The notes under the pieces were generated by a model, which saw only the letters and a list, made by a program, of their open reading frames with translations, ran no database searches and had not been told where the DNA came from. This document shows, piece by piece, positions 9,047 through 20,754 of a DNA stretch of 64,000 nt (positions are counted from its first letter, which is position 1; every line of letters begins with the position of its first letter). The translations under genes and the position numbers were made by a program. This DNA comes from Bacteroidales bacterium (lineage in GTDB: Bacteria; Bacteroidota; Bacteroidia; Bacteroidales; WCHB1-69). The stretch lies in the NCBI GenBank assembly GCA_024400875.1, contig JAKSMB010000004.1, positions 35,493 through 99,492 on the forward strand. The letters run 5' to 3'.

Positions 9047-9703
9047 TCATACAATCAACGAAAAGATTTCATTCACCTTCTTAGCGCAGCCAATATTGGG
9101 ATACTTATCCACATCTTCCCGAGAGGTGAAGCCAAATCCATATGTAACGCCTAAGAAATCAACACCTGCCTCTTGAGCACCTATTGCATCGTGTAGCGTA
9201 TCTCCTACCAAAACAGCATTATCTTTCAAACCATTCATTTCAGAGATGCACAGATTTACGATATCCACTTTTTTCAACTGGTTTTTATCGTCTGCGCCAC
9301 GCATAACATCAAAATAGCGATCAAAACCAAAATGTTTCAGGATCATCAAAGCATAATCCTCTCGTTTATATGTTGCTACCGCCAACCGTTTTCCAGCGTC
9401 CTTCAATTGCTTGAGCAACTCAAATATTCCTTCATACGGTTTTGCTTTCAACAATGCTTTTTCCTTATAGTAAGTTCTGAAAATTGTAGATATTCTTTGA
9501 GCCTCCTCTTCCGATAATCCATAATGATTAACAAATGAGATCTGTACCGGTGGACCAATAAAGGAAAGCAATTGTGCATCACTTAACTCCGGCAGTTTCA
9601 TTTGTCCTATTGTGTATCTCACACTTTCAACAATACCCTCTGTTGTATCCAACAACGTACCATCTAGATCAAAGATTATGGTATTCTTATTTTTTTGATT
9701 CAT
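9047..9703 (-). CDS. HAD-superfamily phosphatase (phosphoglycolate phosphatase-like)
   Basis: The 218-residue protein begins with IIFDLDGTLLDT, which contains the nucleophile D12 and the acid/base D14 of haloacid dehalogenase phosphatases. An alpha-helical C1 cap follows. AVATYKRED is motif II, a Lys precedes motif III, and VGDTLHDAIGAQEAGV supplies the metal-binding Asp residues. It overlaps the end of the aldolase gene by 17 bases, so the two are translationally coupled. In the context of a pyruvate aldolase and a CMP-transferase, a likely job is to dephosphorylate a sugar-acid phosphate before activation, as KdsC does for Kdo-8-phosphate. KdsC itself is a shorter, cap-less HAD, so this would be an analogue rather than an orthologue. 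Confidence 0.85.
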   Translation of the reverse strand: MNQKNKNTIIFDLDGTLLDTTEGIVESVRYTIGQMKLPELSDAQLLSFIGPPVQISFVNHYGLSEEEAQRISTIFRTYYKEKALLKAKPYEGIFELLKQLKDAGKRLAVATYKREDYALMILKHFGFDRYFDVMRGADDKNQLKKVDIVNLCISEMNGLKDNAVLVGDTLHDAIGAQEAGVDFLGVTYGFGFTSREDVDKYPNIGCAKKVNEIFSLIV

Positions 9704-11291
9704 ACAGTGAAGGCGTTAAAAATTCTATATCAATTTCTGATGAAAGTTTCTCCAACTCTAACATTATCAACTCATTATTATGAATTGAATAACTTTCATT
9801 GCCAGCATAAGACAACGAGCTATCAAAATAATTTTCTCCCGTTGAAAATCCATCAAAACCAGCAAGGGTTACTTTATCAACACCTGCTCTCATCATTGCA
9901 GACAAACAGAGCAACAAAGCATTATCACTCTTTATCCCTCCAATCTGCATCAAAGATCGATAATTCAACGTAATATCTGCCGGCCTATCAAATGGGATGA
10001 CATTGGACGTAATCATTATCTTGGAATCTGAATTCTGCTGGCTATAAGTATCCATCAACTTGCTATATCTTTTCGCATTGCTAACAAACACATAATGACA
10101 ATCATACATATCTGATACAAAGTTCGTAGATATAATTATCGCTGCCTCATCTTTAATAAACTTTGATATGACATCTTGATACTCTCGAATGCTTTTTCCA
10201 GGACCTAGCAGTAAAATTTTTTTCCCTTTAAGTTCCTCCTGCAAACAAGAAACTGAAAGTTCATCATCTATAATTGTACTTTGATATTGGATATAAGATT
10301 CCTCTATGAATTGCTTATCATAATGAAGCTTTTTCTCTTCTGGTATAGTTGCCAAAATTTCATTGACAGCACTTATTGCTAGCGTTTTTTTGTCCAAAAG
10401 ATATTGAACATAATTTGGATGACAATTCTGCAATGCTGAGATATAGAAATTATACTTATACCCCCAATATTGTTTTTGATATACTGGCATCAAATCCGCA
10501 TCCAACACTTCCAAGAATTGGTTAATGTCATACTGTTTTCCATAGTATTGATTTAAATGCATGGATAATAGCTCAATAGGACAATTTCCTGCACTTTTTC
10601 CCATTCCATACACAGTTGCATCCACCACAAGCTCACGATTTGAATTTTGAGCTAAGAAATCTATTGAATTACTAAATGCTAACTGGAAATTGTTATGAGC
10701 ATGGTAACCTAACACAATATCGGAATCCAGGTTCGTATCAATAAGATCATAATAATGAGCCATCCTTTTCTTATCCAATAATCCGTAGGTATCTACAATA
10801 GAAAAAACATCCGGCTTTATTTCATTAATTTTTTCAATATATTGCAACATATCCATATCTGAATACGCCGTAATGGAGATTGCCTGGATAAACAATTTAT
10901 ATCCTTTATCTTTTATAGCCTTGCAAAAAGGAAGAGCCTGCTCAATTTTTTCTTTCTTGAAAATCACTCGAATGCCATCAATAAACGTGGAATCACAAGT
11001 TCCTATATTTTCCAAAGAACACGTTCCAAAATCAATCATGGCAACAGGGATGGCATGTTTTTTTTGAACATTCTTGAAAATTCTATTGAAACCTTCTGTA
11101 TTCGGTGTAATCGTTCGGTTTATATCAAAGGGGCGTCTATCATCAAGAAAACCAACTTCAATATAATCGACGCCAGAAGCATCCAGTTTTTTATACGTTC
11201 CAGTAATTACGCTATGTCCAAATTCCCAATCATTGATATAACCACCATCTCGAAGGGTGCAATCGAGTAAACTAGCTTTCTTTGCAAACAT
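9687..11291 (-). CDS. HMGL-type aldolase fused to a Rossmann-like domain
   Basis: Residues about 8-320 form an HMG-CoA-lyase/4-hydroxy-2-oxovalerate aldolase barrel. LLDCTLRDGGY holds the catalytic R14 and metal ligand region, GYHAHNN holds metal ligands H197 and H199, and VYGMGKSAGN is the glycine-rich loop. Such aldolases join pyruvate to an aldehyde with Mn2+, giving a 4-hydroxy-2-keto acid, the core chemistry of ulosonic acids. Residues about 350-530 are a second domain starting KGKKILLLGPGKSIREY and containing VTLAGFDGF. That pattern recalls the nucleotide-binding fold of DUF115/MptE or GT42 sialyltransferase proteins. Family aldolases are usually about 300-350 residues, so the extension is unusual. 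It lies 2 bases after the cytidylyltransferase and overlaps the HAD gene. Confidence 0.82.
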   Translation of the reverse strand: MFAKKASLLDCTLRDGGYINDWEFGHSVITGTYKKLDASGVDYIEVGFLDDRRPFDINRTITPNTEGFNRIFKNVQKKHAIPVAMIDFGTCSLENIGTCDSTFIDGIRVIFKKEKIEQALPFCKAIKDKGYKLFIQAISITAYSDMDMLQYIEKINEIKPDVFSIVDTYGLLDKKRMAHYYDLIDTNLDSDIVLGYHAHNNFQLAFSNSIDFLAQNSNRELVVDATVYGMGKSAGNCPIELLSMHLNQYYGKQYDINQFLEVLDADLMPVYQKQYWGYKYNFYISALQNCHPNYVQYLLDKKTLAISAVNEILATIPEEKKLHYDKQFIEESYIQYQSTIIDDELSVSCLQEELKGKKILLLGPGKSIREYQDVISKFIKDEAAIIISTNFVSDMYDCHYVFVSNAKRYSKLMDTYSQQNSDSKIMITSNVIPFDRPADITLNYRSLMQIGGIKSDNALLLCLSAMMRAGVDKVTLAGFDGFSTGENYFDSSLSYAGNESYSIHNNELIMLELEKLSSEIDIEFLTPSLYESKK

Positions 11292-11293
11292 AC

Positions 11294-12022
11294 CTATTTT
11301 GTATTTATTTTTGAAAGTACCACCTCAAGATCTCTCGGGGTGTCCACAGAAAGAGATTCTGAATCAACAAGTTTATACTTTATATGTATCTTATTCTCCA
11401 AAAAACGCTGCAAAGTGACATCTTCCACTGATTCCAAAAATCCTTTTGGTGTATTTACAAAGAAATTTAAAGCATTTTTGTTATAACACTCAACGCCAAC
11501 AACCTTTTTATATTTGAACTTCACAGTTTTATATGGAAATGGAACCGGAGATCTAGACAGCAACACACATTCCTCCTTATCATTTGTCACGATTTTAATA
11601 TTGGCAGGATCCATCACTTGTGCAGGATCTGTAAAATACCTACATAAACCTCCGACATACATTTCTTCACTATTCTCTTGCGGAACTGCAGCACGAATTG
11701 TGTCAGGATCAATCAATGGTTCATCGCCACACACTACCAAATAATAATCAGCAGAAATTCTTTCACTTACTTCGTGAATTCTATGCACGTGCGTCGGATG
11801 GTCGTTTCGCGTCATCACAACCTGCATGCCATATTCCTCGCACACCTTTTGGATTCTATCGTCGTCTGTGGCTACGAAGACCGCTGACAATTCAGGGACC
11901 TTCATCACCTGTTGGTACACCCACCATATCATGGGTTTGCCGCAAATATCTGCCAAAGGCTTGCCTGGAAATCTCGTGGACTGGTATCGTGCAGGAATCA
12001 CACCAATGATTTTCTTTTCCAT
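11294..12022 (-). CDS. KdsB-like CMP-sugar-acid synthetase (cytidylyltransferase)
   Basis: I chose the ATG at 12022 because the promoter element at 12040-12047 lies downstream of the alternative ATG at 12085. The 242-residue protein then begins MEKKIIGVIPARYQSTRFPGKP, the CTP-binding loop of CMP-Kdo and CMP-sialate synthetases. VCGDEPLID near residue 100 and SVDTPRDLEVV near the C-terminus are also family motifs. The segment NDHPTHVHRIHEV (from residue 73) differs from the H-x-S-G-T-D/E-R segment of true KdsB enzymes, so the substrate may not be Kdo. Reaction: CTP plus ulosonic acid gives CMP-sugar and pyrophosphate. It is the first gene of a three-gene operon with the aldolase and phosphatase. 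Confidence 0.85.
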   Translation of the reverse strand: MEKKIIGVIPARYQSTRFPGKPLADICGKPMIWWVYQQVMKVPELSAVFVATDDDRIQKVCEEYGMQVVMTRNDHPTHVHRIHEVSERISADYYLVVCGDEPLIDPDTIRAAVPQENSEEMYVGGLCRYFTDPAQVMDPANIKIVTNDKEECVLLSRSPVPFPYKTVKFKYKKVVGVECYNKNALNFFVNTPKGFLESVEDVTLQRFLENKIHIKYKLVDSESLSVDTPRDLEVVLSKINTK

Positions 12023-12039
12023 TTCTTTTTGATTTTTTG

Positions 12040-12047
12040 CAAAAATA
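12040..12047 (-). promoter_or_regulatory. -7 promoter element (cytidylyltransferase operon)
   Basis: Minus-strand TATTTTTG matches TAnnTTTG, 17 bases before the chosen ATG. Its position argues against the longer start at 12085. Confidence 0.6.
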
Positions 12048-12090
12048 CAACTTTTACACGCACAATTCTTACGCGTTTTCAACAAAAAAT

Positions 12091-14343
12091 CTACCGAATC
12101 ACCGTTATGCTCGTATGGGACGTCAACACTTTTTTACCCGTTAGAAGACATTGATAATCAACCACACCATAATACACGCCATCTGCATCCCGCTCTGCAG
12201 TCCACACAACATGATCAACACCACTTGTTTGGTACACCTTTTGGCCCCACTTGTTGTATATCGTCAGTTCCATACTGCCGAAGTCACCTTCCAACAAAGG
12301 AACAAACACATCATTCACTCCATCCCCATTAGGTGTTATCACATTCGGTAACGTTAACGTGCAAGGTCTTCCATTTAAAGAGACCGTGTTGTCTAAAAGA
12401 TCACATTCGAACGTCAACCCACCGTCCTGTGCAATACCATACCCAACGTTATTAGCAATTATGGCTATCGGGAAGGGCACCTCTTTTTGCTTTAATTCGG
12501 TTTGGGAATAGGTAATTGTCAGTTCTGCACATTCACCAGCATGTAGTTCCTCGGCAATCGAATCCACTCGGAACAAACTTCCATCACCCAAAAAAGTTGC
12601 TATATAAATTGGCGGGTAAAACGTTTCGTCTTCCGTATTGCACAGACTCAATTCCACGTTTATCTCATCACCATCAAATTGCACTTCCGAGCGCTGTTCC
12701 AGCCGTAGGTTTGCCATTGTTCCCATTGGTCGTCCATATTGGTCCATCCACGTGGTTTGTTGAAGAAAGTTGTTAAATGGACGGCGAACCTGAGCTGTTG
12801 GATCCACAAATGCCGTGGCATTATCAAACAATGGTGTTGGCACCGTTAGATCCTTATTGATATTGGTCACATTGTACATATACTGATTCCACACCGGACG
12901 TGCTGGGGGCCACGGGATATCACCCGCCAAGATGTTCAGTTGACCGCCCACCCAGCCCATTCCATTAGCTGTTTTTCCAGCCACAACAATCTCCGCTGCA
13001 CCGTCGCCATTAATATCCGCCACCACCGGATATTCGTTCCACGTTCCTGCATACATCGGGTAAGTGTACAGATTGTAGCAGCCCAACGTATCATTTCCCG
13101 TTATATGGCTTTTCCCGCTTCCATTCATCACTCTCAGATGTGACATATCACGATATACGATTTCGGGAACCTCATCCCTATTGAAATCAAACAGTGTCAT
13201 AGACGTTTGCGCCGATTCATCCGAATGGGATATTCTCCAACACTCGGAAAGGCCAACACCTGGCGTATATTTCTTCGCAACAATTCTTGACGAAGTCACC
13301 GGTGTTACATAGTATATATATATGAATTCAACATTCCCATCCCCATCTATATCTCCAACTGCTGGATAACCGACATCCTTTGAGAACTCTCCATGCACAA
13401 ATAGAAGTTCTCCACTAATCGGATCATACGCATAAAGGTACGTCGTATCTAAATAAGTATTCGCGGTAAACGTGCTGATGACCATAACGTCCAGGTTGCC
13501 ATCCAAATTAAAATCCGCCACAGCAACATGGCCATCCTGATGAATCCTATCCGGCAACGAGATTTTCTTCAGCAATTGTATCGAATTCTGAGTGGCATCT
13601 GTTCTACTTTGTATAGTAACTTCGTAAATACTATTTCCGCAAATCAACTCAGGTCTTGAATCTCCTAACACATTTGCCGCAAACGACATAACCACATGTG
13701 CTCGTTCGGTGGACTGTCCACGCCAACTACGTCCACAATTCACAGACGCATCGCCCGCTATCAGGCATTTCAACGTAGCAGCATCATAGATTGCATTTCC
13801 CACATACAACTCCGGATAACCATCTCCGTTAAAATCTACCACAGAAATCACGCCATCAAAAGGTGTTGCCACATCCGACTCATTGAGAAACTGCCCTGAG
13901 ACATCATACGATCTCAACTTATTGTCAATACAATGAAGGATAATAGCGCCTTGCATACCTCCATTTTGGGTAGGATAACGCACCAATGCCACGGCGCCCA
14001 CAAATCCCGAATACACTTTTTGAGGAACATTAATAGTGCCAACCCTGTTCAAATCTGTTCCTCTATAAATGGCTAATTTATTCGTATAATGGTCATTTTG
14101 TGTGGGCACACCCACCACTATTTCAACAACACCATCGCCATCCACATCCCCCACCATGGGTGTGTAATACGTATGCACATCATCTGTCACCCCCATACGA
14201 TGTGCCGACCATGGTGTTTGAAGCGGTGTAGCATAACAATCTTCATAAGCCATATTATCTGGCAGAGAAGTCTGAGCTACAACTACTGAGGTGTACACCA
14301 TAATAATGAGAAATACCCAAAAAGAGAATATTTTGTCCATCAT
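12091..14343 (-). CDS. FG-GAP/VCBS repeat protein with T9SS type B sorting domain
   Basis: The 750-residue protein has an N-terminal signal peptide ending VVVAQ. Several calcium-binding FG-GAP/VCBS blades follow, recognisable by D-x-D-G-D loops (DVDGDGVVEI, DFNGDGYPEL, DIDGDGNVEF, DINGDGAAEI), which indicate a beta-propeller of the integrin-alpha type. A beta-sandwich stretch follows. The last 85 residues are a gliding-motility-associated type B sorting domain: PNVITPNGDGVNDVF, YNKWGQKVY, DGVYYGVVDY. Type B proteins are exported by T9SS and attached to the surface, usually with a PorP/SprF-like partner; none is adjacent here. Likely role: surface adhesin or scaffold. Start could be either of two consecutive ATGs (14343 or 14340). 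Confidence 0.9.
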   Translation of the reverse strand: MMDKIFSFWVFLIIMVYTSVVVAQTSLPDNMAYEDCYATPLQTPWSAHRMGVTDDVHTYYTPMVGDVDGDGVVEIVVGVPTQNDHYTNKLAIYRGTDLNRVGTINVPQKVYSGFVGAVALVRYPTQNGGMQGAIILHCIDNKLRSYDVSGQFLNESDVATPFDGVISVVDFNGDGYPELYVGNAIYDAATLKCLIAGDASVNCGRSWRGQSTERAHVVMSFAANVLGDSRPELICGNSIYEVTIQSRTDATQNSIQLLKKISLPDRIHQDGHVAVADFNLDGNLDVMVISTFTANTYLDTTYLYAYDPISGELLFVHGEFSKDVGYPAVGDIDGDGNVEFIYIYYVTPVTSSRIVAKKYTPGVGLSECWRISHSDESAQTSMTLFDFNRDEVPEIVYRDMSHLRVMNGSGKSHITGNDTLGCYNLYTYPMYAGTWNEYPVVADINGDGAAEIVVAGKTANGMGWVGGQLNILAGDIPWPPARPVWNQYMYNVTNINKDLTVPTPLFDNATAFVDPTAQVRRPFNNFLQQTTWMDQYGRPMGTMANLRLEQRSEVQFDGDEINVELSLCNTEDETFYPPIYIATFLGDGSLFRVDSIAEELHAGECAELTITYSQTELKQKEVPFPIAIIANNVGYGIAQDGGLTFECDLLDNTVSLNGRPCTLTLPNVITPNGDGVNDVFVPLLEGDFGSMELTIYNKWGQKVYQTSGVDHVVWTAERDADGVYYGVVDYQCLLTGKKVLTSHTSITVIR

Positions 14344-14363
14344 TATCTTCCAATAATTATTTG

Positions 14364-14371
14364 CAAAGATA
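14364..14371 (-). promoter_or_regulatory. -7 promoter element (T9SS type B gene)
   Basis: Minus-strand TATCTTTG matches TAnnTTTG, 20 bases before the start codon. Confidence 0.6.
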
Positions 14372-14439
14372 CATTTTTTTATGACAATGATATACTAGCC
14401 CCAACGTGCGCATGGGTCGCCATTACCGCTACAGCGTGC

Positions 14440-14457
14440 GCAATCCTAACGGATTGC
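14440..14457. repeat. Isolated REP-like palindrome
   Basis: GCAATCCTAACGGATTGC is a 7-base-pair stem with a TAAC loop. It is the exact reverse complement of the palindrome at 16039-16056 in the RAYT-associated array, 1.6 kb away. Confidence 0.75.
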
Positions 14458-14677
14458 CCCCGCAACCGCAAATTCACACCGCATTTACGCTCTTCGAAGG
14501 CAACGCATAGGATAATTTCCGAATATAATTTCTGCTAATTTCTGGAAAAACCCTAAGCCAAACACATCGCAGGTTATACCAACTTGTATATCGCTACCTT
14601 TTTTATTCCTCATTGCTAGATTCTTTAACAAAATTATGTTAAAATATATTGATTTTCAATATTTTACAAATATTCAC

Positions 14678-14685
14678 TATCTTTG
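14678..14685 (+). promoter_or_regulatory. -7 promoter element (endonuclease/phosphatase gene)
   Basis: TATCTTTG matches TAnnTTTG, 25 bases before the ATG at 14711. It supports that start over the in-frame ATG at 14636, which would precede the transcription start. Confidence 0.65.
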
Positions 14686-14710
14686 CCGCTCAACTTTAAA
14701 ACACACAACT

Positions 14711-15745
14711 ATGTACAAAACGATTTTTCTTGCACTCTGTTGCAGCGGCATTATGGCCCTCACTAACGCACAAACACCCAGCGATTCCCTCATCATCGCC
14801 TTCTACAACGTGGAGAACCTCTTCCACCCTTCCAACGACTCGCTGACCAACGACGATGATTTTACCCCTACTGGCTCGTATCACTGGACCTACAAGAAAT
14901 ACTACAAAAAAATTTACAACATCGCAAAGGTGTTCATCGCCTTGGGCGAGGGCTATCCTCCTGCCATTATCGGCTTGGCCGAGATTGAAAACGAGCAAGT
15001 GTTGAAAGACCTTTGCTACCGGTCGCCCCTCCTGAAATACGGCTATCGCTACGTGCACCACGACTCGCCCGACCGTCGCGGGGTGGACGTTGCCCTGCTC
15101 TATCGCGACAGCATCGTACGCATCCTCCGCGAACAACCCGTGCCCATCGTGTTTCCCTTTGAACCCAACACCCGCAACCGCGACCTGCTCTACGCCTGCG
15201 CACAGTTCGCAAACGGCGACTCGCTGCACCTCATCGTCAACCACTGGACCTCCCGCTACGGGGGCTATGCGCCCACCATAGCAAAGCGCAACTACTACGC
15301 CGACCAATCCCGCAAACTCGCGGATTCACTATTGACAACAAATACCCACGCCAACGTTCTCATCATGGGCGACTTTAACGACTATTGCACCGACGAGAGC
15401 CTTACGAAGCACCTGCGCGCCCGCCCGTACCACCCCGACAATCTACAGGATACCCTTTTCAATTTGATGTTTCTTTTTGAGAAGATGAACAATGTGGGAT
15501 CGCACAAGCACGAGGATTTTTGGCGTTGCCTTGACCAAATCATCGTGTCGCGCGGCTTACTGTTCGACCACAACCGGTTGCACATCATCGACCATAAACC
15601 GCACATTTTCAACGCCGACTTCCTACTCGTTCCTGATGAGAAATACGGAGGCACGAAGACGTACCGAACCTTCTTGGGTCCACGTTACATTGGCGGTTTC
15701 GCCGACCACCTGCCCGTATTTGTGCGCATTATGTTGCACCCCTAA
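14711..15745 (+). CDS. Exported endonuclease/exonuclease/phosphatase family protein
   Basis: From the ATG at 14711 the protein has 344 residues and a signal peptide (MYKTIFLALCCSGIMALTNAQ). The DNase I-like fold is shown by IAFYNVENLF, GLAEIENEQVL (metal-binding Glu), NHWTSRYGG, LIMGDFNDY (Asp/Asn pair), and FADHLPVFV, where the Asp-His pair near the C-terminus completes the active site. Members cleave phosphodiesters or phosphomonoesters; a periplasmic or secreted nuclease or phosphatase is likely. The last four codons (MLHP) and the stop lie inside the RAYT-associated repeat that starts at 15733, so the native C-terminus may have been replaced when the repeat inserted. Confidence 0.87.
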   Translation: MYKTIFLALCCSGIMALTNAQTPSDSLIIAFYNVENLFHPSNDSLTNDDDFTPTGSYHWTYKKYYKKIYNIAKVFIALGEGYPPAIIGLAEIENEQVLKDLCYRSPLLKYGYRYVHHDSPDRRGVDVALLYRDSIVRILREQPVPIVFPFEPNTRNRDLLYACAQFANGDSLHLIVNHWTSRYGGYAPTIAKRNYYADQSRKLADSLLTTNTHANVLIMGDFNDYCTDESLTKHLRARPYHPDNLQDTLFNLMFLFEKMNNVGSHKHEDFWRCLDQIIVSRGLLFDHNRLHIIDHKPHIFNADFLLVPDEKYGGTKTYRTFLGPRYIGGFADHLPVFVRIMLHP

Positions 15746-16060
15746 CGGGGTGCCATTGTTTCACGACACACCCCGATGCTACAAAGCTATAAGCCCTACG
15801 GGCTACGATGCCATCACACTCCGTATGATAACCATCCTGCTCATCCTCTTTTTCCCACAGCATCTGTCGCAACCCGTTAGGACAAACACCGATGATACAA
15901 AGCTATAAGCCCTACGGGCTACGATGCCATCACACTCCGTATGATAACCATCCTGCTCATCCTCTTTTTCCCACAGCATCTGTTGCAATCCGTTAGGATT
16001 GTAAGCTTTGTAGCTAACGTACACACACATCAGCCTCTGCAATCCGTTAGGATTGCAACA
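15733..16060. repeat. RAYT-associated repeat array, left copies
   Basis: Unit A (15733-15882) is followed by a partial tandem unit B (about 15891-16001) offset by 116 bases, then a lone palindrome (16037-16058). Unit A contains three short palindromes: GCACCCCTAACGGGGTGC, AGCCCTACGGGCT, and CAACCCGTTAGG ending near 15880. Unit A is repeated without visible change at 16578-16727 on the other side of the transposase gene. Small open frames inside the array are not credible genes. The array occupies the 357 bases between the endonuclease and the transposase. Confidence 0.85.
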
Positions 16061-16102
16061 TTAGAAACACCTTAACAATATCATCATCAAAAAAATAAAA
16101 CA

Positions 16103-16564
16103 ATGGCAAACACCTACACCCAAATTCACATTCACGCAGTTTTTGCAGTTAAATATCGGGATGCTCTCATCGACAACTCTTTCAAGCAGCGGTTATACCA
16201 ATACATTGCTGCAATTTTACAAAACAATCATCATAAGATGCTTTCCATAGGGGGTATCGAGGACCACATCCACATTCTTTTCGGCCTTAATCCTTCCGAA
16301 TCGATTGCGAATATTCTGCTGAAAATAAAACGAGATTCTTCCTTGTGGATAAACAAAAACCATCTTACCAAACGACATTTTCAATGGCAGAATGGTTACG
16401 CAGCCTTCTCCATCAGTAAATCTGCAATTGACCGGGTAGTTAAATACATTATTAATCAGGAAACACATCATCAGAAAACATCCTTTCGAGACGAAACACT
16501 GAAAATCCTGCGTTCTCTCGAAATTGAATATAACATTCAATTCATCTTCTCTAATCTAGAATGA
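16103..16564 (+). CDS. RAYT-like Y1 (IS200-type) transposase
   Basis: The 153-residue protein is a HUH-superfamily Y1 transposase. EDHIHILFG carries the metal-binding H55-x-H57, and RVVKYIINQETHH carries the catalytic Y115. WQNGYAAFSIS is a family motif. Such enzymes nick single-stranded DNA at hairpins. The gene is flanked on both sides by palindrome-rich repeats at an offset of 845 bases. There is no TnpB partner and no tight IS200-type ends. That is the arrangement of REP-associated tyrosine transposases (RAYTs), which are domesticated or spread short palindromes around the chromosome. An intact IS200-like insertion is the alternative. No promoter is evident. Confidence 0.85.
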   Translation: MANTYTQIHIHAVFAVKYRDALIDNSFKQRLYQYIAAILQNNHHKMLSIGGIEDHIHILFGLNPSESIANILLKIKRDSSLWINKNHLTKRHFQWQNGYAAFSISKSAIDRVVKYIINQETHHQKTSFRDETLKILRSLEIEYNIQFIFSNLE

Positions 16565-16577
16565 CGAATAATATTGT

Positions 16578-16736
16578 GTTGCACCCCTAACGGGGTGCCA
16601 TTGTTTCACGACACACCCCGATGCTACAAAGCTATAAGCCCTACGGGCTACGATGCCATCACACTCCGTATGATAACCATCCTGCTCATCCTCTTTTTCC
16701 CACAGCATCTGTCGCAACCCGTTAGGATTGCAACAT
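16578..16736. repeat. RAYT-associated repeat, right copy
   Basis: Bases 16578-16727 match unit A (15733-15882) without visible mismatch over 150 bases. The copy then continues to GTTAGGATTGCAACATTA, which also ends the left array (from 16046). The element therefore carries an 18-base direct repeat at both outer edges of the transposase region. Confidence 0.88.
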
Positions 16737-16748
16737 TATTACATATCA

Positions 16749-20507
<3,759 letters not shown>

Positions 20508-20528
20508 TCAAAGATTTCAATCAATTCG

Positions 20529-20536
20529 CAAAGATA
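20529..20536 (-). promoter_or_regulatory. -7 promoter element (beta-galactosidase)
   Basis: Minus-strand TATCTTTG matches TAnnTTTG, 24 bases before the start codon. Confidence 0.6.
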
Positions 20537-20674
20537 GCACAATTAATCCGAACTATGACGTTTGTCCGTCACGGTGATTTCCAATTATATTCGTTTTTGG
20601 GGCGAGCGTTGGGCGACGTGCCCGCGTAGAGACGTGCTCTACAGTACGTACGCATTGGTAAAATGCGTGGTGAT

Positions 20675-20706
20675 TTTGCCATGCGTGCAAAAAACATGTA
20701 TTTTTG
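20675..20706 (+). promoter_or_regulatory. Full -33/-7 Bacteroidetes promoter
   Basis: TTTG (20675-20678) and TATTTTTG (20699-20706) are separated by 20 bases, the best consensus promoter in the window. It excludes the in-frame ATG at 20704 and supports the ATG at 20755 for the downstream gene. Confidence 0.8.
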
Positions 20707-20754
20707 CCACCGTTTTTTATTATTGTTACTATCTTACATTCAATATATTATAAA

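Larger units (their letters stand above)
14344..14710. other. Intergenic region between divergent genes
   Basis: This 367-base region holds the promoters at 14364-14371 and 14678-14685, and one palindrome of the GTTA/TAAC family at 14440-14457. I see no coding sequence with support and no RNA gene. The stretch 14401-14510 is clearly more GC-rich than its surroundings and may be a remnant of a longer repeat element. Confidence 0.6.

Noticed and set aside
12023-12085. N-terminal extension of the KdsB-like protein (Cys-rich start)
   Set aside because: The -7 element at 12040-12047 lies inside it, and family proteins begin at the M-E-K-K-I-I-G position.
15733-16001. Tandem repeats that could suggest a CRISPR array
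   Set aside because: Units are over 110 bases, not 25-40, there are no regular unique spacers, and a Y1 transposase rather than cas genes is adjacent.
15803-16042. 79-codon minus-strand frame in the repeat array
   Set aside because: It is made of the repeat itself, repeating the same peptide twice, and has no independent support.
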